NCBI GenBank assembly: GCA_017431785.1
Contig: JAFRKJ010000082.1
Span: forward strand, 1-64,000
Direction of reading: 5' to 3'
Length of the DNA stretch: 64,000 bases
From: Bacillota bacterium
GTDB taxonomy: Bacteria; Bacillota; Clostridia; Peptostreptococcales; Anaerovoracaceae
Below are positions 43,301 through 47,725 of this stretch, one piece after another; the stretch's first letter is position 1; each line of letters opens with the position of its first letter. A model generated the notes under the pieces. It did not search any database and was not told where the DNA came from. It was given only the letters and a program-made list of their open reading frames with translations. A program made the position numbers and the translations under genes.

Positions 43301-44156
43301 CGTAGAGGTTATCATTACCGGATCCATCAGCCATCCTAAGCAGAATACAGTGACCAACAAGATTACCGGTTACAGATTCACATCCGGATCAGAGACCAAC
43401 TACATGATCTCGACCAGGGACGGTGCGCTGAACATGAACGCAGTACCGATTCACGATCTTATCATCCACTATGTTGATAAGGAAGAGAGCAAGGTGGCCG
43501 ATGACTTTAAGGATTCCTATGAAGAGGATACGTCATATGGACCGATCAGCTCGCCGGCTGTCGAAGGATACACACCAGACTACGGTTCTGTCTACGGAAC
43601 GATGGGCCGGAAGGACATTGAGGTCTATGTCGTTTACGATAAGGGCGAGGAAGCTGCTGCAGCCAGACAGGACAGTGCGAACAAAGGCCAGGGACCGGCA
43701 GGTCTGATCACGCTGGATGATCAGGGAACGCCGAAGATCGATCAGGTTGACGACAGCGCGATTCCGATGATTGTCGGAACAGGGTGCTGGGCATTGATAA
43801 ACCTGATTGCAGTGATTCTGACGGCACTCATCAGTCTGCTTCTGATCATCTTCATCTTCATCGGAAGACGTAAGAAAGAAGAGGACGAGGAAGGCAATGT
43901 GACAGAAACGAAGATCAAGAAGAGATGGTTCCTGCGTCTGCTGGGCATCATTCCTGCAGTAGCAGCCATCATCCTGTTCTTCCTGACAGAGGATATGTCC
44001 ATGCCGATGGTTCTCTACGACAAGTGGACGATCATGATGATCTTTATCCTATTCGTCGAGTTGATTGTCGCCATTGCGGCCAAGAAGAAAGAAGAGGACG
44101 ACGAAGACGATAGGAAGGCAGAAACCGGATCCGGAGCTGGTACCGTGACTGCTTAA
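28308..44156 (+). CDS. Giant MBG/YDG-repeat surface protein (5282 aa)
   Basis: A signal peptide (about 1-32, ending SWA) is followed by a Pro-Glu-rich spacer (about 45-75), a Ser/Glu-rich stretch, an adhesin-type domain (PAVSFSESAGGMAVKISAPEGALPEG, about 128-255), several InlB-type beta-grasp repeats ending in LYAGW/YAAW/YARW (about 260-965), MucBP-like domains (about 967-1197), four divergent YDG/MBG domains (to about 1550), about 20 regular two-part MBG repeats (about 1550-5045) and a last MucBP-like domain. The C-terminus has three membrane helices with charged loops and no LPXTG motif. It is probably a very long envelope-anchored stalk or adhesin. Its gene overlaps a small membrane-protein gene by 14 bp and ends at a terminator. 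Confidence 0.88.
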   Translation: MIINKHKIAKKAIAILLTIMMVPTLVPSISWADDGDSSGDSAPPAQEEPETKPEPKPEPKPEPEPQPQPEPEPAQESVSEPAAESESSESSSNAEESSAADTGEVVTTEETTAEEELETEEEEEDKMPAVSFSESAGGMAVKISAPEGALPEGAKVRVSGVSTSQAKAIAQRAVGDSGKIRDAKGVDISFYDKSGKKIEPAKSVTVTLSGAGVRGNDPAIYHQGGGGVQKVKSLSSGNGGTFSASDFSVYVVAAEYYTVTFKMDEEDGGMQLSQIVDLSEGDKISPMPDKPFKAGSRFQKWVNAATGEEVNSDTVVTGDMTVVAVFEDVRVYEVTVEYYYDDPKTGERITFLTKKDQFESRDLPVEIASPDSTSLSGSNDVYYPKTPVLTITEEDLKDVVNINDEGHGILVREIQYVPNDTKYYFVYKLQNKNGDGYTEVDREVRNGVLGSSVTPTVKNIKGGEFERAQTQEITEEGQELEVFYKRAQYTLTFDTMDGDYLEPVTAAYESQVDISGKKPHRSGYEFNGWYLDSACTKAAGTKVTLDEDKTLYAGWRESQVKYTVIYQIENADNDNYSYLTSQTKSALVGTEVTVTAKDAAPAGLDKNNFTFKEATTAVVKGDGSTVVIVKYSRNVYTILWNGDVYNTSGKKRLSKQGSGSIRAKYGASITQQWISAFNNPYPQYAWSLTLKNNDKIISIDTMPSKTSMTANSDGSFRLVAFDFSTTKIQTLNYWLENYEGSTTVTRNGKVYGLYKTVTGKFNYLYDDADFYNIVGYTKDGYEAHYYKGSSSSPTSYTLGQSTPSYDLNVNFYYAANTYPLAFYDYDGQLINTYEVKLNSDITGYMDSSKPQAPVAGATWLGWYTDAEHTDIYTGNKKMPTGMAFYAAWQLPEQTITFVDVLPDGSEQKLKTVKYNYGETAEPIAQPPAREGYVFQGWCTDKNGNARYDFERPMTDDVTVYARWKQAGLGYTVKYIDQETGKELAEAKAVSGPIFKPGDVVKEKASTFPGMLPDEGSKEITLSVNNKQNVITFYYTKMKKEITYTVRYVLEEDESVEVAPSKTKTVSGDMVSVKESAAAVNKAYMDEKYADNDYHPIDEVIEHTFSSGENLIVFKYAPYRTTSFVVHYLDMDGNELKGEDTFRTRFGGSYRIESELDGYNLDRVEKNGQDMGGKLNYKATEAGTVTLNVYYRKDLVITAKSLKKSYDGKALKSEGTGASVLEIEGLAAGHSIRSITWEGSQTEVGTSRTVPKNAVIDGASSNYYDITYVPGTLTVTAADIIVTISGDEIDAVYDGKEHKSTYHINSISDPRFKEEYIQFNGTQKEVSGTHVGRSELILVGMFSTIPEQAGNYNVTYTASNGYVNITPATATVHTSSAEKVYDGTPLTSHVEGTGENADWIEGLAEGETAVIQKNTGSQTNVGSSENYYDEIIWETASESDYTLRFDMGTLTVTKGKLTITALDQEEEYDGTKKGPKGATIGASELDGKIKVEGLASGDEIQSIDLKGSAINAGTYEDRIVPENVTGTNGSASIADNYDITYVAGDLKIKKKPLTLTAASYAFAYDGKAHTLPECDVAGLCGEDAVDVVVTGSISLPKQSPVENRIDSYKFTSGNETNYEVERINGQLTMTEADAEITITADSGEWTYNGKARTSKGVTVTEGTLFEGDELIASAAGSARNVRDTEEGNNPVAEGWRIVHGPDKVDVTDNYAVTVKPGTLTIKPRKVTVTAGSEEFAYDGKSHTSGNYTVDGLVAGDAITAETSGSITLPSQSPVENTIASWELVKGDPDNYTVTTANGSLTMTPAQRAITIKAADGEWTYDGMPHSDTAVSITHGALFEGDELVASASGSVQNVADTKEGNNVIQQGYKILHDGEDVTDSYQITEATGTLAIHKRPVKVIAGSQEFTYDGQPHSLHEFTAENLVGEDEIEAVVLGTITLPREKSVENKITGYRFLTGDPENYDVSLVNGVLTMKNAQIPITIQAGSHTWTYDGEDHSMNRVKVTEGKLFEGDKLVAKATGSVRNFADTSAGNNPIQDGYKVMRGDEDVTNNYVITPVAGTLSIEKRPVSITAESEAFVYDGLLHENAGYEVEGLAENDVIKAVVSGSITFPSQSPVTNKLLSWEFINGNPDNYVVTAEDGELIMDRASIGITLTASDKSFVFDGLAHENNEVTVTAGELLSGDVLIASATGSITNVSENKEGNNPIADGYKIMHEGEDVTSNYRILTKAGTLTMQPKAVTIKAQDKSFAYDGKSKSWDGYDVDGLAEGDEIEAVTKGSITYPKQSPVSNVIDTWKFVRGDKDNYTVTTEEGLLTMSRAEAAITIEAASEEWTYDGGVHTNSKVTVTEGKLLEGDKLVAHAEGSVSSVNDTKAGNNPVAEGWKIVHDGEDVTDNYAVTAKAGTLTIKAKTVTVTANTEEFTYDGYAHSNAGYEVEGLVGTDNITANVKGSITYPGEGIVVNKLESWEMTAGNPDNYTVAKADGELTMKAAAQPLTIKAADHQWIYDGESHEDATVSIEEGRLFHGDELIADAGGSVTNVKDSSDGNNKVLDGYKIMHGSVEVTENYDITTQTGSLRIEPRAVTVTAKSKHFAYDGQKHSESGYDVVGLVGTDEIDAKVTGTITTPGQSPVVNKLASWEFSKGSKDNYKVTAADGELTMETSAVPITIRAADQTWTYDGKNHRNSEVTILTGQLFEGDKLVAEASGSVKNVTDSYRENNVVADGYKIMRGEEDVSANYVITTVSGTLTIEPKAVTLTASSREYTYDGKTHTSEKYTVDGLVEGDEIAAEVSGTITYPSEGIVQNKVDSYRFTSGSEANYRIAVINGELTMKHAQIPLTLTAASQSWTYDGEAHSNDNVTISEGTLLEGDSLVAHAQGLVTNVTDTAEGNNEVYSYRILHGSEDVTDSYKIETVSGTLKIQKKKVTVKAQDKAFVYDGEEKSWGGYDVYGLVGKDRITAETSGTISYPGTPVANVISDWSFAKGDPENYEVSTEDGELTMTNGQGEITITAASESWIYDGTGHSNHAVTLTAGKLFKGDKLVAEAEGTVTNVKDTAAGNNQVKSYKIMHGDKDVTDNYAVTAVDGTLTIEPAPVQIKAASEEFTYDGEEHSNAGFEVNGLIGTDAIQATVEGSILLPSQSPVTNEITNYEFTSGRAGNYEVTLADGRLTMVKAAAKITIKSADQKWVFDGHPHSAAGVTVVSGALLYGDVLDAEATGSVRNVSDTAAGNNPIAAGCRIMHGSEDVTENYEISFEEGTLTIEPAPVTVTAGSRNFVYDGMDHTYPHYDISGVVSGDLLEAIVQGTITYASQGKVANRIERYAFTSGEEGNYTVRTIDGELTMDKAQVAITLTAASETWTYDGEAHGNNTVKLTSGKLLAGDVLSAHAVGSVTSAAESAKGNNRIAAGYQITNGSEDVTDNYIIQTESGDLTIVPAEVTITAESEAFTYDGTRHSNTGYQVEGLIDSDEITASTSGSIMYPSEGSVENRIESYQFNTGDPNNYTVKTASGVLTMANAQTPITITAGSETWTYDGATHENGQTSVTAGRLFPGDELVAETSGSVTNAGDSNYGNNTIALYRIMHGSEDVTASYVVKTQPGTLKVEPKPVTIKAQDKAFAYDGTPKSWPQYDVTGLVGSDEIKAVIKGSIRYPSLNAAVNKVDSYEFVNGDEDNYTVHTENGRLTMTNAEREITIRSASQEWAYDGEAHTNNRVELVSGALFEGDRIVVSAEGTVTDVADTRDGNNTIGACRIMNGDENVTANYAITKEEGTLSILPKSVVVTAGSNNYTYDGRAHTEDEYEVTGLIDGHEIEAVVSGAITYPNQSPVENRLESYQFTSGDPGNYTVTTENGTLTMEPADVAITLTAASQEWTYDGQTHENDRVTLTEGKLLEGDRVVARASGSATNVKDSNKGNNTVAEGYKIMHGDEDVSDNYEITLQPGTLSIKPKAVTITAKDHQFTYDGNKHSFAEYEVDGLVGGDSIDAEITGSITTPGQSPVVNKVGKWAFINGEESNYKVKTVDGKLTMATSARPITIKAADQTWTYDGKPHENNSVSITEGELFPGDTLVAEAEGSVTNAADTKDGNNQIAEGYKIMRGDEDVSENYVITPVDGTLTIAPKKVTVTANSKTFTYNGKSHRDSGYDVDGLMEGDSIEATVSGVITYPTQSPVVNKLESYQFTTGTASNYAVQTVDGSLTMEKASAPLTITAASQEWVYDAETHSNGEVAITEGTLFDGDTLVAKASGKVTNVSDSAPGNNVIKTYTILHDGVDVTDNYVVELVPGQLKINKQKVTITAQSKAFVYDGEAKSWPEYDVYGLIGEDEITAQVEGAITYPKEGPVANRITAWEFKSGDAGNYQVKAEDGQLTMNRGEAEITIEAASQEWTYDGQSHAVDEVTITEGKLFKGDRLVARAEGSVKDVGDTAAGNNVIASYAIMNGNEDVTDNYAVTPVAGTLTIKPAPVTITAASEAFTYDGSEHRNSDYQVEGLIGDDAIEATIGGMILFPSQSPVRNEVLSYTFTSGKAENYAVETVRGKLTMDQTKVSITIKAADDTVTFDGKQHKAKGVTVTAGKLLQGDALVAEATGAVTNVADTKKGNNPVAEGFRIMHDSEDVTGNYEITAQSGTLTVEPAEVTITAGSEVFVYDGRKHTNGEYEVAGLVEGDQIKAETKGEITFVSQKSVANVIDSYAFTSGDEGNYKVKTVDGQLTMTRADRPIGITAASETWTYDGKSHANKEVTVTTGELLHGDELVAEGTGRVTDVSDTKIGNNQIGEGYHIVHGDEDVTENYVITTNAGKLTIEPAKVIVRAKDAQFEYDGEAHSEPGYDVEGLVNDDEIKAVVTGSITYPDKGAVKNVVESYEFVSGDPNNYEVTTINGTLTISKAERAITIAGASEEFIFDGTQHSNPEVTVVEGALIKGDELRAEALGSVRDVEETVQGNNPVADGYRILNMGEDVTDNYIVTTQSGSLAVSPKDMTITARDETFDYDGLSHSAPYYDVEGLVEGDAVEVIITGSISHPKQNTVTNKITGYRFTSGSETNYMISTRDGALNMNAVPIHDLIIHYVDKEESKVADDFKDSYEEDTSYGPISSPAVEGYTPDYGSVYGTMGRKDIEVYVVYDKGEEAAAARQDSANKGQGPAGLITLDDQGTPKIDQVDDSAIPMIVGTGCWALINLIAVILTALISLLLIIFIFIGRRKKEEDEEGNVTETKIKKRWFLRLLGIIPAVAAIILFFLTEDMSMPMVLYDKWTIMMIFILFVELIVAIAAKKKEEDDEDDRKAETGSGAGTVTA
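32950..43440 (+). repeat. About 20 tandem 0.51-kb repeats with a 2.05-kb superperiod
   Basis: Each unit of about 171 codons has a half with TITAxSxxFxYDGxxHS...GLVxGD...SPVxNK...GxLTM and a half with EWTYDGxxHxN...EGxLxxGDxLVA...GNN...GYKIMHGxEDVTxNY. Units 4, 8, 12 and 16 alone replace YDGxxHS by YDGxxKSW: the 9-mer AAGAGCTGG starts at 35067, 37116, 39159 and 41205. This shows expansion by copying blocks of four units. Confidence 0.85.
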
Positions 44157-44187
44157 CGATCACAGAAAATGTAATAGAAGTTACTAG

Positions 44188-44230
44188 AAACACCGCAGAC
44201 CGCACTAGAATGTGGGTCTGCGGTGTTTTC
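44188..44230 (+). terminator. Terminator of the giant surface gene
   Basis: ACACCGCAGACC (from 44190) pairs with GGTCTGCGGTGT (to 44226), followed by TTTCTTTT. Confidence 0.85.
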
Positions 44231-44298
44231 TTTTCCTGTAGAAGGCGGTCAATTTAGCTTTTTTATTGGGCATAAGGGAAATATGATGCGATTAACCC

Positions 44299-44327
44299 TT
44301 GAAAGTCTGCTGAGAATTTGGTATATT
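44299..44327 (+). promoter_or_regulatory. tRNA-Ser promoter
   Basis: TTGAAA (44299-44304), a 17-bp spacer and TATATT (44322-44327), 13 bp before the tRNA. Confidence 0.7.
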
Positions 44328-44340
44328 GTGTAAGCGGCTT

Positions 44341-44428
44341 GGAGGATTGACCGAGTGGCTAAGGAGCTCGCCTGGAAAGCGAGTAAGGTGTAACAGCCCC
44401 GCGGGTTCGAGTCCCGTGTCCTCCGCCA
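44341..44428 (+). tRNA. tRNA-Ser (GGA anticodon)
   Basis: A class II tRNA: acceptor GGAGGAT/GTCCTCC, anticodon stem CTCGC/GCGAG with loop CTGGAAA (anticodon GGA, Ser), a long variable arm (TAAGGTGTAACAGCCCCG), T-loop GGTTCGAGTCCC and encoded CCA. Its 3' end is the presumed insertion point of the ICE to the right. Confidence 0.94.
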
Positions 44429-44521
44429 AAAACCAGAGGCTCGCAGTGAAATGCTGCGAGTCTTGCTATATAAGGGAAAGCGCCATTTATCAAGGTTTTC
44501 CGGCGTTTCTGATGTACCTAC

Positions 44522-44635
44522 ACAGACCTATACAGACCCCGTACAGACCTGCGCTTCGTGGGATTTTTTGTGGGATGGTGGGATTTCTGGTGGGATGTCC
44601 CGTGTATAGAGAAAGGACACGTTCTTTCGTGGGAT
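44522..44635. repeat. att-region arm-like repeats: ACAGACC x3, GTGGGAT x5
   Basis: ACAGACC starts at 44522, 44532 and 44543 (10- and 11-bp steps). GTGGGAT starts at 44558, 44570, 44578, 44590 and 44629. Both sets lie in the gene-free stretch next to tRNA-Ser, where integrase and directionality-factor arm sites are expected. A hairpin GCTCGCAG/CTGCGAGT (about 44442-44464) lies between the tRNA and the repeats. Confidence 0.6.
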
Positions 44636-44651
44636 TGAGTCTGGTATCAGT

Positions 44652-44690
44652 CACGGGACTCGAACCCACGAGGCCGTGATCAACAATTTC
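44652..44690 (-). other. tRNA 3'-end-like fragment, inverted
   Basis: The minus strand reads GGGTTCGAGTCCCGTG (44667-44652), identical over 16 bases to the T-arm of tRNA-Ser at 44403-44418, but the flanks differ and no cloverleaf can be built. It may be an old attachment-site remnant of another tRNA. The stretch 44429-44772 holds no gene that I can support. Confidence 0.3.
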
Positions 44691-44772
44691 TATTCTACAT
44701 ACCCGTCTTAATCACACAATTGTGCTAATCTCCACCGCCTTATACAATGATGGTGAAATGGAGGTGAGGCAG

Positions 44773-44913
44773 ATGTTCAATCCGAAAATCAGATTTACAT
44801 ATGATGAGAAGCGCCTCATAATCTATGCGCTGATCGACCTGAAGAACCGACTTCTGGAAGAAGGCAGATATACCGATCCCGTTGATGAACTGATCCTTAA
44901 GTTCATGGATTAG
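44773..44913 (+). CDS. Small ICE protein (46 aa)
   Basis: A 46-codon gene, MFNPKIRFTYDEKRLIIYALIDLKNRLLEEGRYTDPVDELILKFMD, amphipathic and helical. GGAGGTGAGG lies 5-12 nt before the ATG; a longer in-frame version begins at 44722. Similar small helical proteins recur at the left end of Clostridia ICEs. Function unknown; a terminator follows. Confidence 0.6.
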   Translation: MFNPKIRFTYDEKRLIIYALIDLKNRLLEEGRYTDPVDELILKFMD

Positions 44914-44943
44914 CCTGCCGGAAATCTTTTCTTTTCTGTACAT

Positions 44944-44976
44944 GCCTTGCTTACTACGAAGCAGGGCTTTTTCTTT
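44944..44976 (+). terminator. Terminator after small ICE gene
   Basis: GCCTTGCTT (44944-44952) pairs with AAGCAGGGC (44959-44967), then TTTTTCTTT. Confidence 0.78.
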
Positions 44977-45008
44977 AACACAGCCGATATGGCGGAAAGG
45001 AACAGAAA

Positions 45009-45662
45009 ATGTGTACAGAAGAAAAGAGAATGGGAATGGTGATGGGAGAAGCAAAAGCAACGCAGCCGACCGGCGGACAGATCGCAGCAGCGCCTGCAGA
45101 GCCTGCGAAGATGAATCCGGCGCCTGCAGGCGAGCAGAAGGCTGAACCGCAGGAGGCAGCAAAGGCTCCGGATGAGAAAGCGCCGATACAGGAAGATATG
45201 AAGGAATCTGCCAGAGCCACGCCGGAAGAGAAACCGGCAGAAAGCGATGCCTCTGCAGAAGAGGAGATCCACAGCATCGTGATCGAGGCGGCACAGATGC
45301 ATGTGATCTGTCCAATCATCATTCAGATCGGAGCGAGAACAGCCCAGATCTTTGACGACTGGGTGGAAATGAGCGACTTCGATAACGATGAAGATGATCT
45401 GGTCATCGATATTCTGAAACATATGTACAGGGCAGGGCAGTATTTTGAAGCGCTGGCGCTTCTGGAACTGACCTTCCTGCTGAAAGAATTCTACGAACCC
45501 GTGGAACTTCTGAATGTCGTCCAGAACACCGGCGATGAGGACTGCTGCAGACTCTTCCTGAACGGATTCATCTGTGAGTCCTGCAGAACAGATCTGATGG
45601 TCCTCAAGAATTCGATCCGGAAGCAGGACGATGGCAATGATGGGGTGAGCGAACATGAGTAA
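45009..45662 (+). CDS. ICE protein of unknown function, disordered N-terminus
   Basis: A 217-residue protein: an Ala/Pro/Glu-rich disordered region (about 15-85), then a helical domain (IHSIVIEAAQMHVICPIIIQIGARTAQIFDDW...DILKHMYRAGQYFEALALLELTFLLKEFYEPVELLNVV) with three Cys near the end. No family recognised. It overlaps the parA-like gene by 8 bp and is presumably co-expressed with partition genes. An internal ATG at 45030 is an alternative start. Confidence 0.65.
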   Translation: MCTEEKRMGMVMGEAKATQPTGGQIAAAPAEPAKMNPAPAGEQKAEPQEAAKAPDEKAPIQEDMKESARATPEEKPAESDASAEEEIHSIVIEAAQMHVICPIIIQIGARTAQIFDDWVEMSDFDNDEDDLVIDILKHMYRAGQYFEALALLELTFLLKEFYEPVELLNVVQNTGDEDCCRLFLNGFICESCRTDLMVLKNSIRKQDDGNDGVSEHE

Positions 45663-46479
45663 TGCGAAAACGATCGCCATATGCAACCAGAAAGGCGGTG
45701 TCGGAAAGACCACCACCGCCCTGAATCTGGGCGCAGGACTTGCCCGGGAAGGAAGGCGGGTGCTGCTGGTCGACGCCGATCCGCAGAGCGATCTGACATC
45801 GGCCCTTGGGATCGAGGGTGAGAAACTGGATAAGTCACTGGGGAATCTGATGTATCTTGTGACCAGAGACTGCAGACCGGATGTTCATGAAACTATTCTG
45901 CATCATGAGGAAGGTGTGGATCTGATCCCGTCGAATCTGGATCTGTCATCCATGGAGACGCAGCTGGTAAACGCCATGAGCCGGGAAAAGATCCTGGACA
46001 TGCTGCTGAAAGACGTGAAAAAGGACTACGACTATATCATTCTGGACTGCATGCCGTCCCTGGGCATGGTGACCATCAATGCTCTGACGGCGGCGGACAG
46101 CGTGATCATCCCGGTACAGGCACAGTATCTGCCGGCCAAAGGCATGACGCAGCTTCTCAAAAGCATCCAGATGGTGAAGACCCATACCAATGAGAACCTG
46201 AAGATCGGCGGCATCGTCATGACGCTGGTGGACGGACGGACCAATCTGGCGAAGGATGTAATCAGCACCATCCGGACGAACTACGGAATGCAGATCCGAA
46301 TCTTCGACACCCAAATCCCGGTCGCCGTGAAGGCCGCAGAAGCCTCAAAAGCAGGCAAGAGCATCTATGAGTATGACAAAGACAGCAAACCGGCGCAGGC
46401 CTATGCGCAGCTCACGAAGGAGGTGATCCGCTATGCCGAAAGAGCGCGATACAGAAATGAGGCTTCCCTCACTCGATGA
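45655..46479 (+). CDS. parA: ParA/Soj-family partition ATPase
   Basis: A 274-residue ParA ATPase with the deviant Walker A CNQKGGVGKTTTALNLGAGL, Walker A' LLVDADPQSDLTSAL and Walker B YIILDCMPSLGMVTINAL. With ParB it would stabilise the excised circular ICE or help place the transfer machinery. It overlaps the gene before by 8 bp and ParB by 47 bp. Confidence 0.93.
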   Translation: MSNAKTIAICNQKGGVGKTTTALNLGAGLAREGRRVLLVDADPQSDLTSALGIEGEKLDKSLGNLMYLVTRDCRPDVHETILHHEEGVDLIPSNLDLSSMETQLVNAMSREKILDMLLKDVKKDYDYIILDCMPSLGMVTINALTAADSVIIPVQAQYLPAKGMTQLLKSIQMVKTHTNENLKIGGIVMTLVDGRTNLAKDVISTIRTNYGMQIRIFDTQIPVAVKAAEASKAGKSIYEYDKDSKPAQAYAQLTKEVIRYAERARYRNEASLTR

Positions 46480-47377
46480 ACTGTTTTCCTCACAGGAGGA
46501 GCGGGACGATGCGAAACTGAAAAGGATCTACGAGCTTCCTATTGATGAAATCGACCCCTTCCCGGATCACCCATTCCATGTCAGAGACGATGAGGATATG
46601 ATGAATCTCGTGGAATCCGTGAAGGCAAACGGCGTCATCACCCCGGCTACTGTCCGGAAGAAGGAGGACGGCAGGTATGAACTGCTGTCAGGACACCGAA
46701 GGATGCGGGCCTGTCAGCTGGCCGGGCTCGATACCCTGCGCTGCGAGATCGTGGACATGACTCTGGATGAGGCGACCATCTTCATGGTGGAGTCGAATTT
46801 TCAGAGAACCACGATCCTGCCCAGTGAAAAGGCATTCGCGTATAAGATGCGCTTGGAGGCTATGAACAGGCAGGGACAGAGAAGCGACTTAACTTGTGCC
46901 CCAGTGGGGCACAAGTCAGGAGAGAAATCGAGAGATGTGGTAGCAAGGGAAAGCGGAGACAGCAAATCACAGGTTCAACGATATATCCGCCTCACAGAAC
47001 TCGTTCCGGAACTCCTTGAGATGGTCGATGAAGGCAGGATCGCCCTGCGTCCGGCAGTGGAGCTATCGTATCTTCCTGAAGATATGCAGCATAATCTGGT
47101 GGAGAGCATCGAGATGGAGCAATGCACGCCGACCCATGCCCAGGCCATCCGGATGCGGAAAATGCAGCAGGAGGATAAACTGAGCCCGGAGGTCATCGAA
47201 GCCATCATGCTGGAGGAAAAGCCGAACCAGAAAGAACGCATCATACTGCGAGGAGAGCGGTTCGCACCTTTGTTTCCGAAGAACCTGCCGGTATCCAAGC
47301 GGGAGGACTACGTGGCAGCGGCCATGGAGCACTACGCTAGATACAGAAGGCGGGAAGAGCGGGAGCAGGAACGCTGA
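46433..47377 (+). CDS. parB: ParB/Spo0J-family partition protein
   Basis: A 314-residue ParB: the N-terminal CTPase/ParB box (LPIDEIDPFPDHPFHVRDDEDMMNLVESVKANGVITPATVRK; LLSGHRRMRACQLAG; VESNFQRTTILPSEKAFAYKMR), then a HTH (GDSKSQVQRYIRLTELVPELL) and a basic C-terminus. AAGGAGGTGATC precedes its ATG, inside parA. A perfect palindrome at the DNA level lies within the frame at 46892-46916. Confidence 0.92.
   Translation: MPKERDTEMRLPSLDELFSSQEERDDAKLKRIYELPIDEIDPFPDHPFHVRDDEDMMNLVESVKANGVITPATVRKKEDGRYELLSGHRRMRACQLAGLDTLRCEIVDMTLDEATIFMVESNFQRTTILPSEKAFAYKMRLEAMNRQGQRSDLTCAPVGHKSGEKSRDVVARESGDSKSQVQRYIRLTELVPELLEMVDEGRIALRPAVELSYLPEDMQHNLVESIEMEQCTPTHAQAIRMRKMQQEDKLSPEVIEAIMLEEKPNQKERIILRGERFAPLFPKNLPVSKREDYVAAAMEHYARYRRREEREQER
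46892..46916. repeat. 11-bp inverted repeat inside parB
   Basis: ACTTGTGCCCC, three bases, GGGGCACAAGT, encoding the linker before the HTH. It could be a protein-binding site, but codon choice for a conserved peptide may explain it. Confidence 0.5.
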
Positions 47378-47452
47378 TATGTTTTCCTCCCCTGCAACCC
47401 CACCTTTCAACTACCGGTAACTGACCGAAAAGAGAATAATATTTTTAAAACC

Positions 47453-47487
47453 AAAAGCGACTGAAGGATCAATGCTCAGTCGCTTTT
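47453..47487 (+). terminator. Terminator after parB
   Basis: AAAAGCGACTGA (47453-47464) pairs with TCAGTCGCTTTT (47476-47487) across an 11-nt loop; perfect 12-bp stem. Confidence 0.8.
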
Positions 47488-47512
47488 CTGCGTTTTTGGA
47501 AAGGAGCCGCTT

Positions 47513-47656
47513 ATGAGACAGAAGCACCCGCAGTCCGAAAATGAATGGATCAGCTGGGATCAGGAAGAAAGCGTCAATCGCATTGCCTGGATCCTGACGA
47601 TCCCGTTTGTGCTCCCCGCTGCGCTGTTTATGATCCTGTGTTTTCTCGGTCCGTGA
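47513..47656 (+). CDS. Small membrane protein (47 aa)
   Basis: A 47-codon gene, with a charged N-terminal half (RQKHPQSENEWISWDQEESV) and a C-terminal membrane helix (RIAWILTIPFVLPAALFMILCFLG). AAAGGAGCCGC precedes the ATG. It lies between the parB terminator and the adhesin gene, possibly in one unit with the latter. Function unknown. Confidence 0.6.
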   Translation: MRQKHPQSENEWISWDQEESVNRIAWILTIPFVLPAALFMILCFLGP

Positions 47657-47725
47657 CGGGATCCGGAAACACGGCAAGTTATCACACATCAGGCAAATCA
47701 GATATGCCAGAAAGGAAATGAAAAC

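Noticed and set aside
32950..43440. Regular repeats that could suggest a CRISPR array
   Set aside because: The repeats are long, divergent and in one open reading frame; they encode protein domains, and no CRISPR array or cas gene was seen.
44326..44679. 117-codon ORF spanning tRNA-Ser and the att repeats
   Set aside because: It reads through a complete tRNA and the iterated heptamers; typical artefact over tRNA genes.
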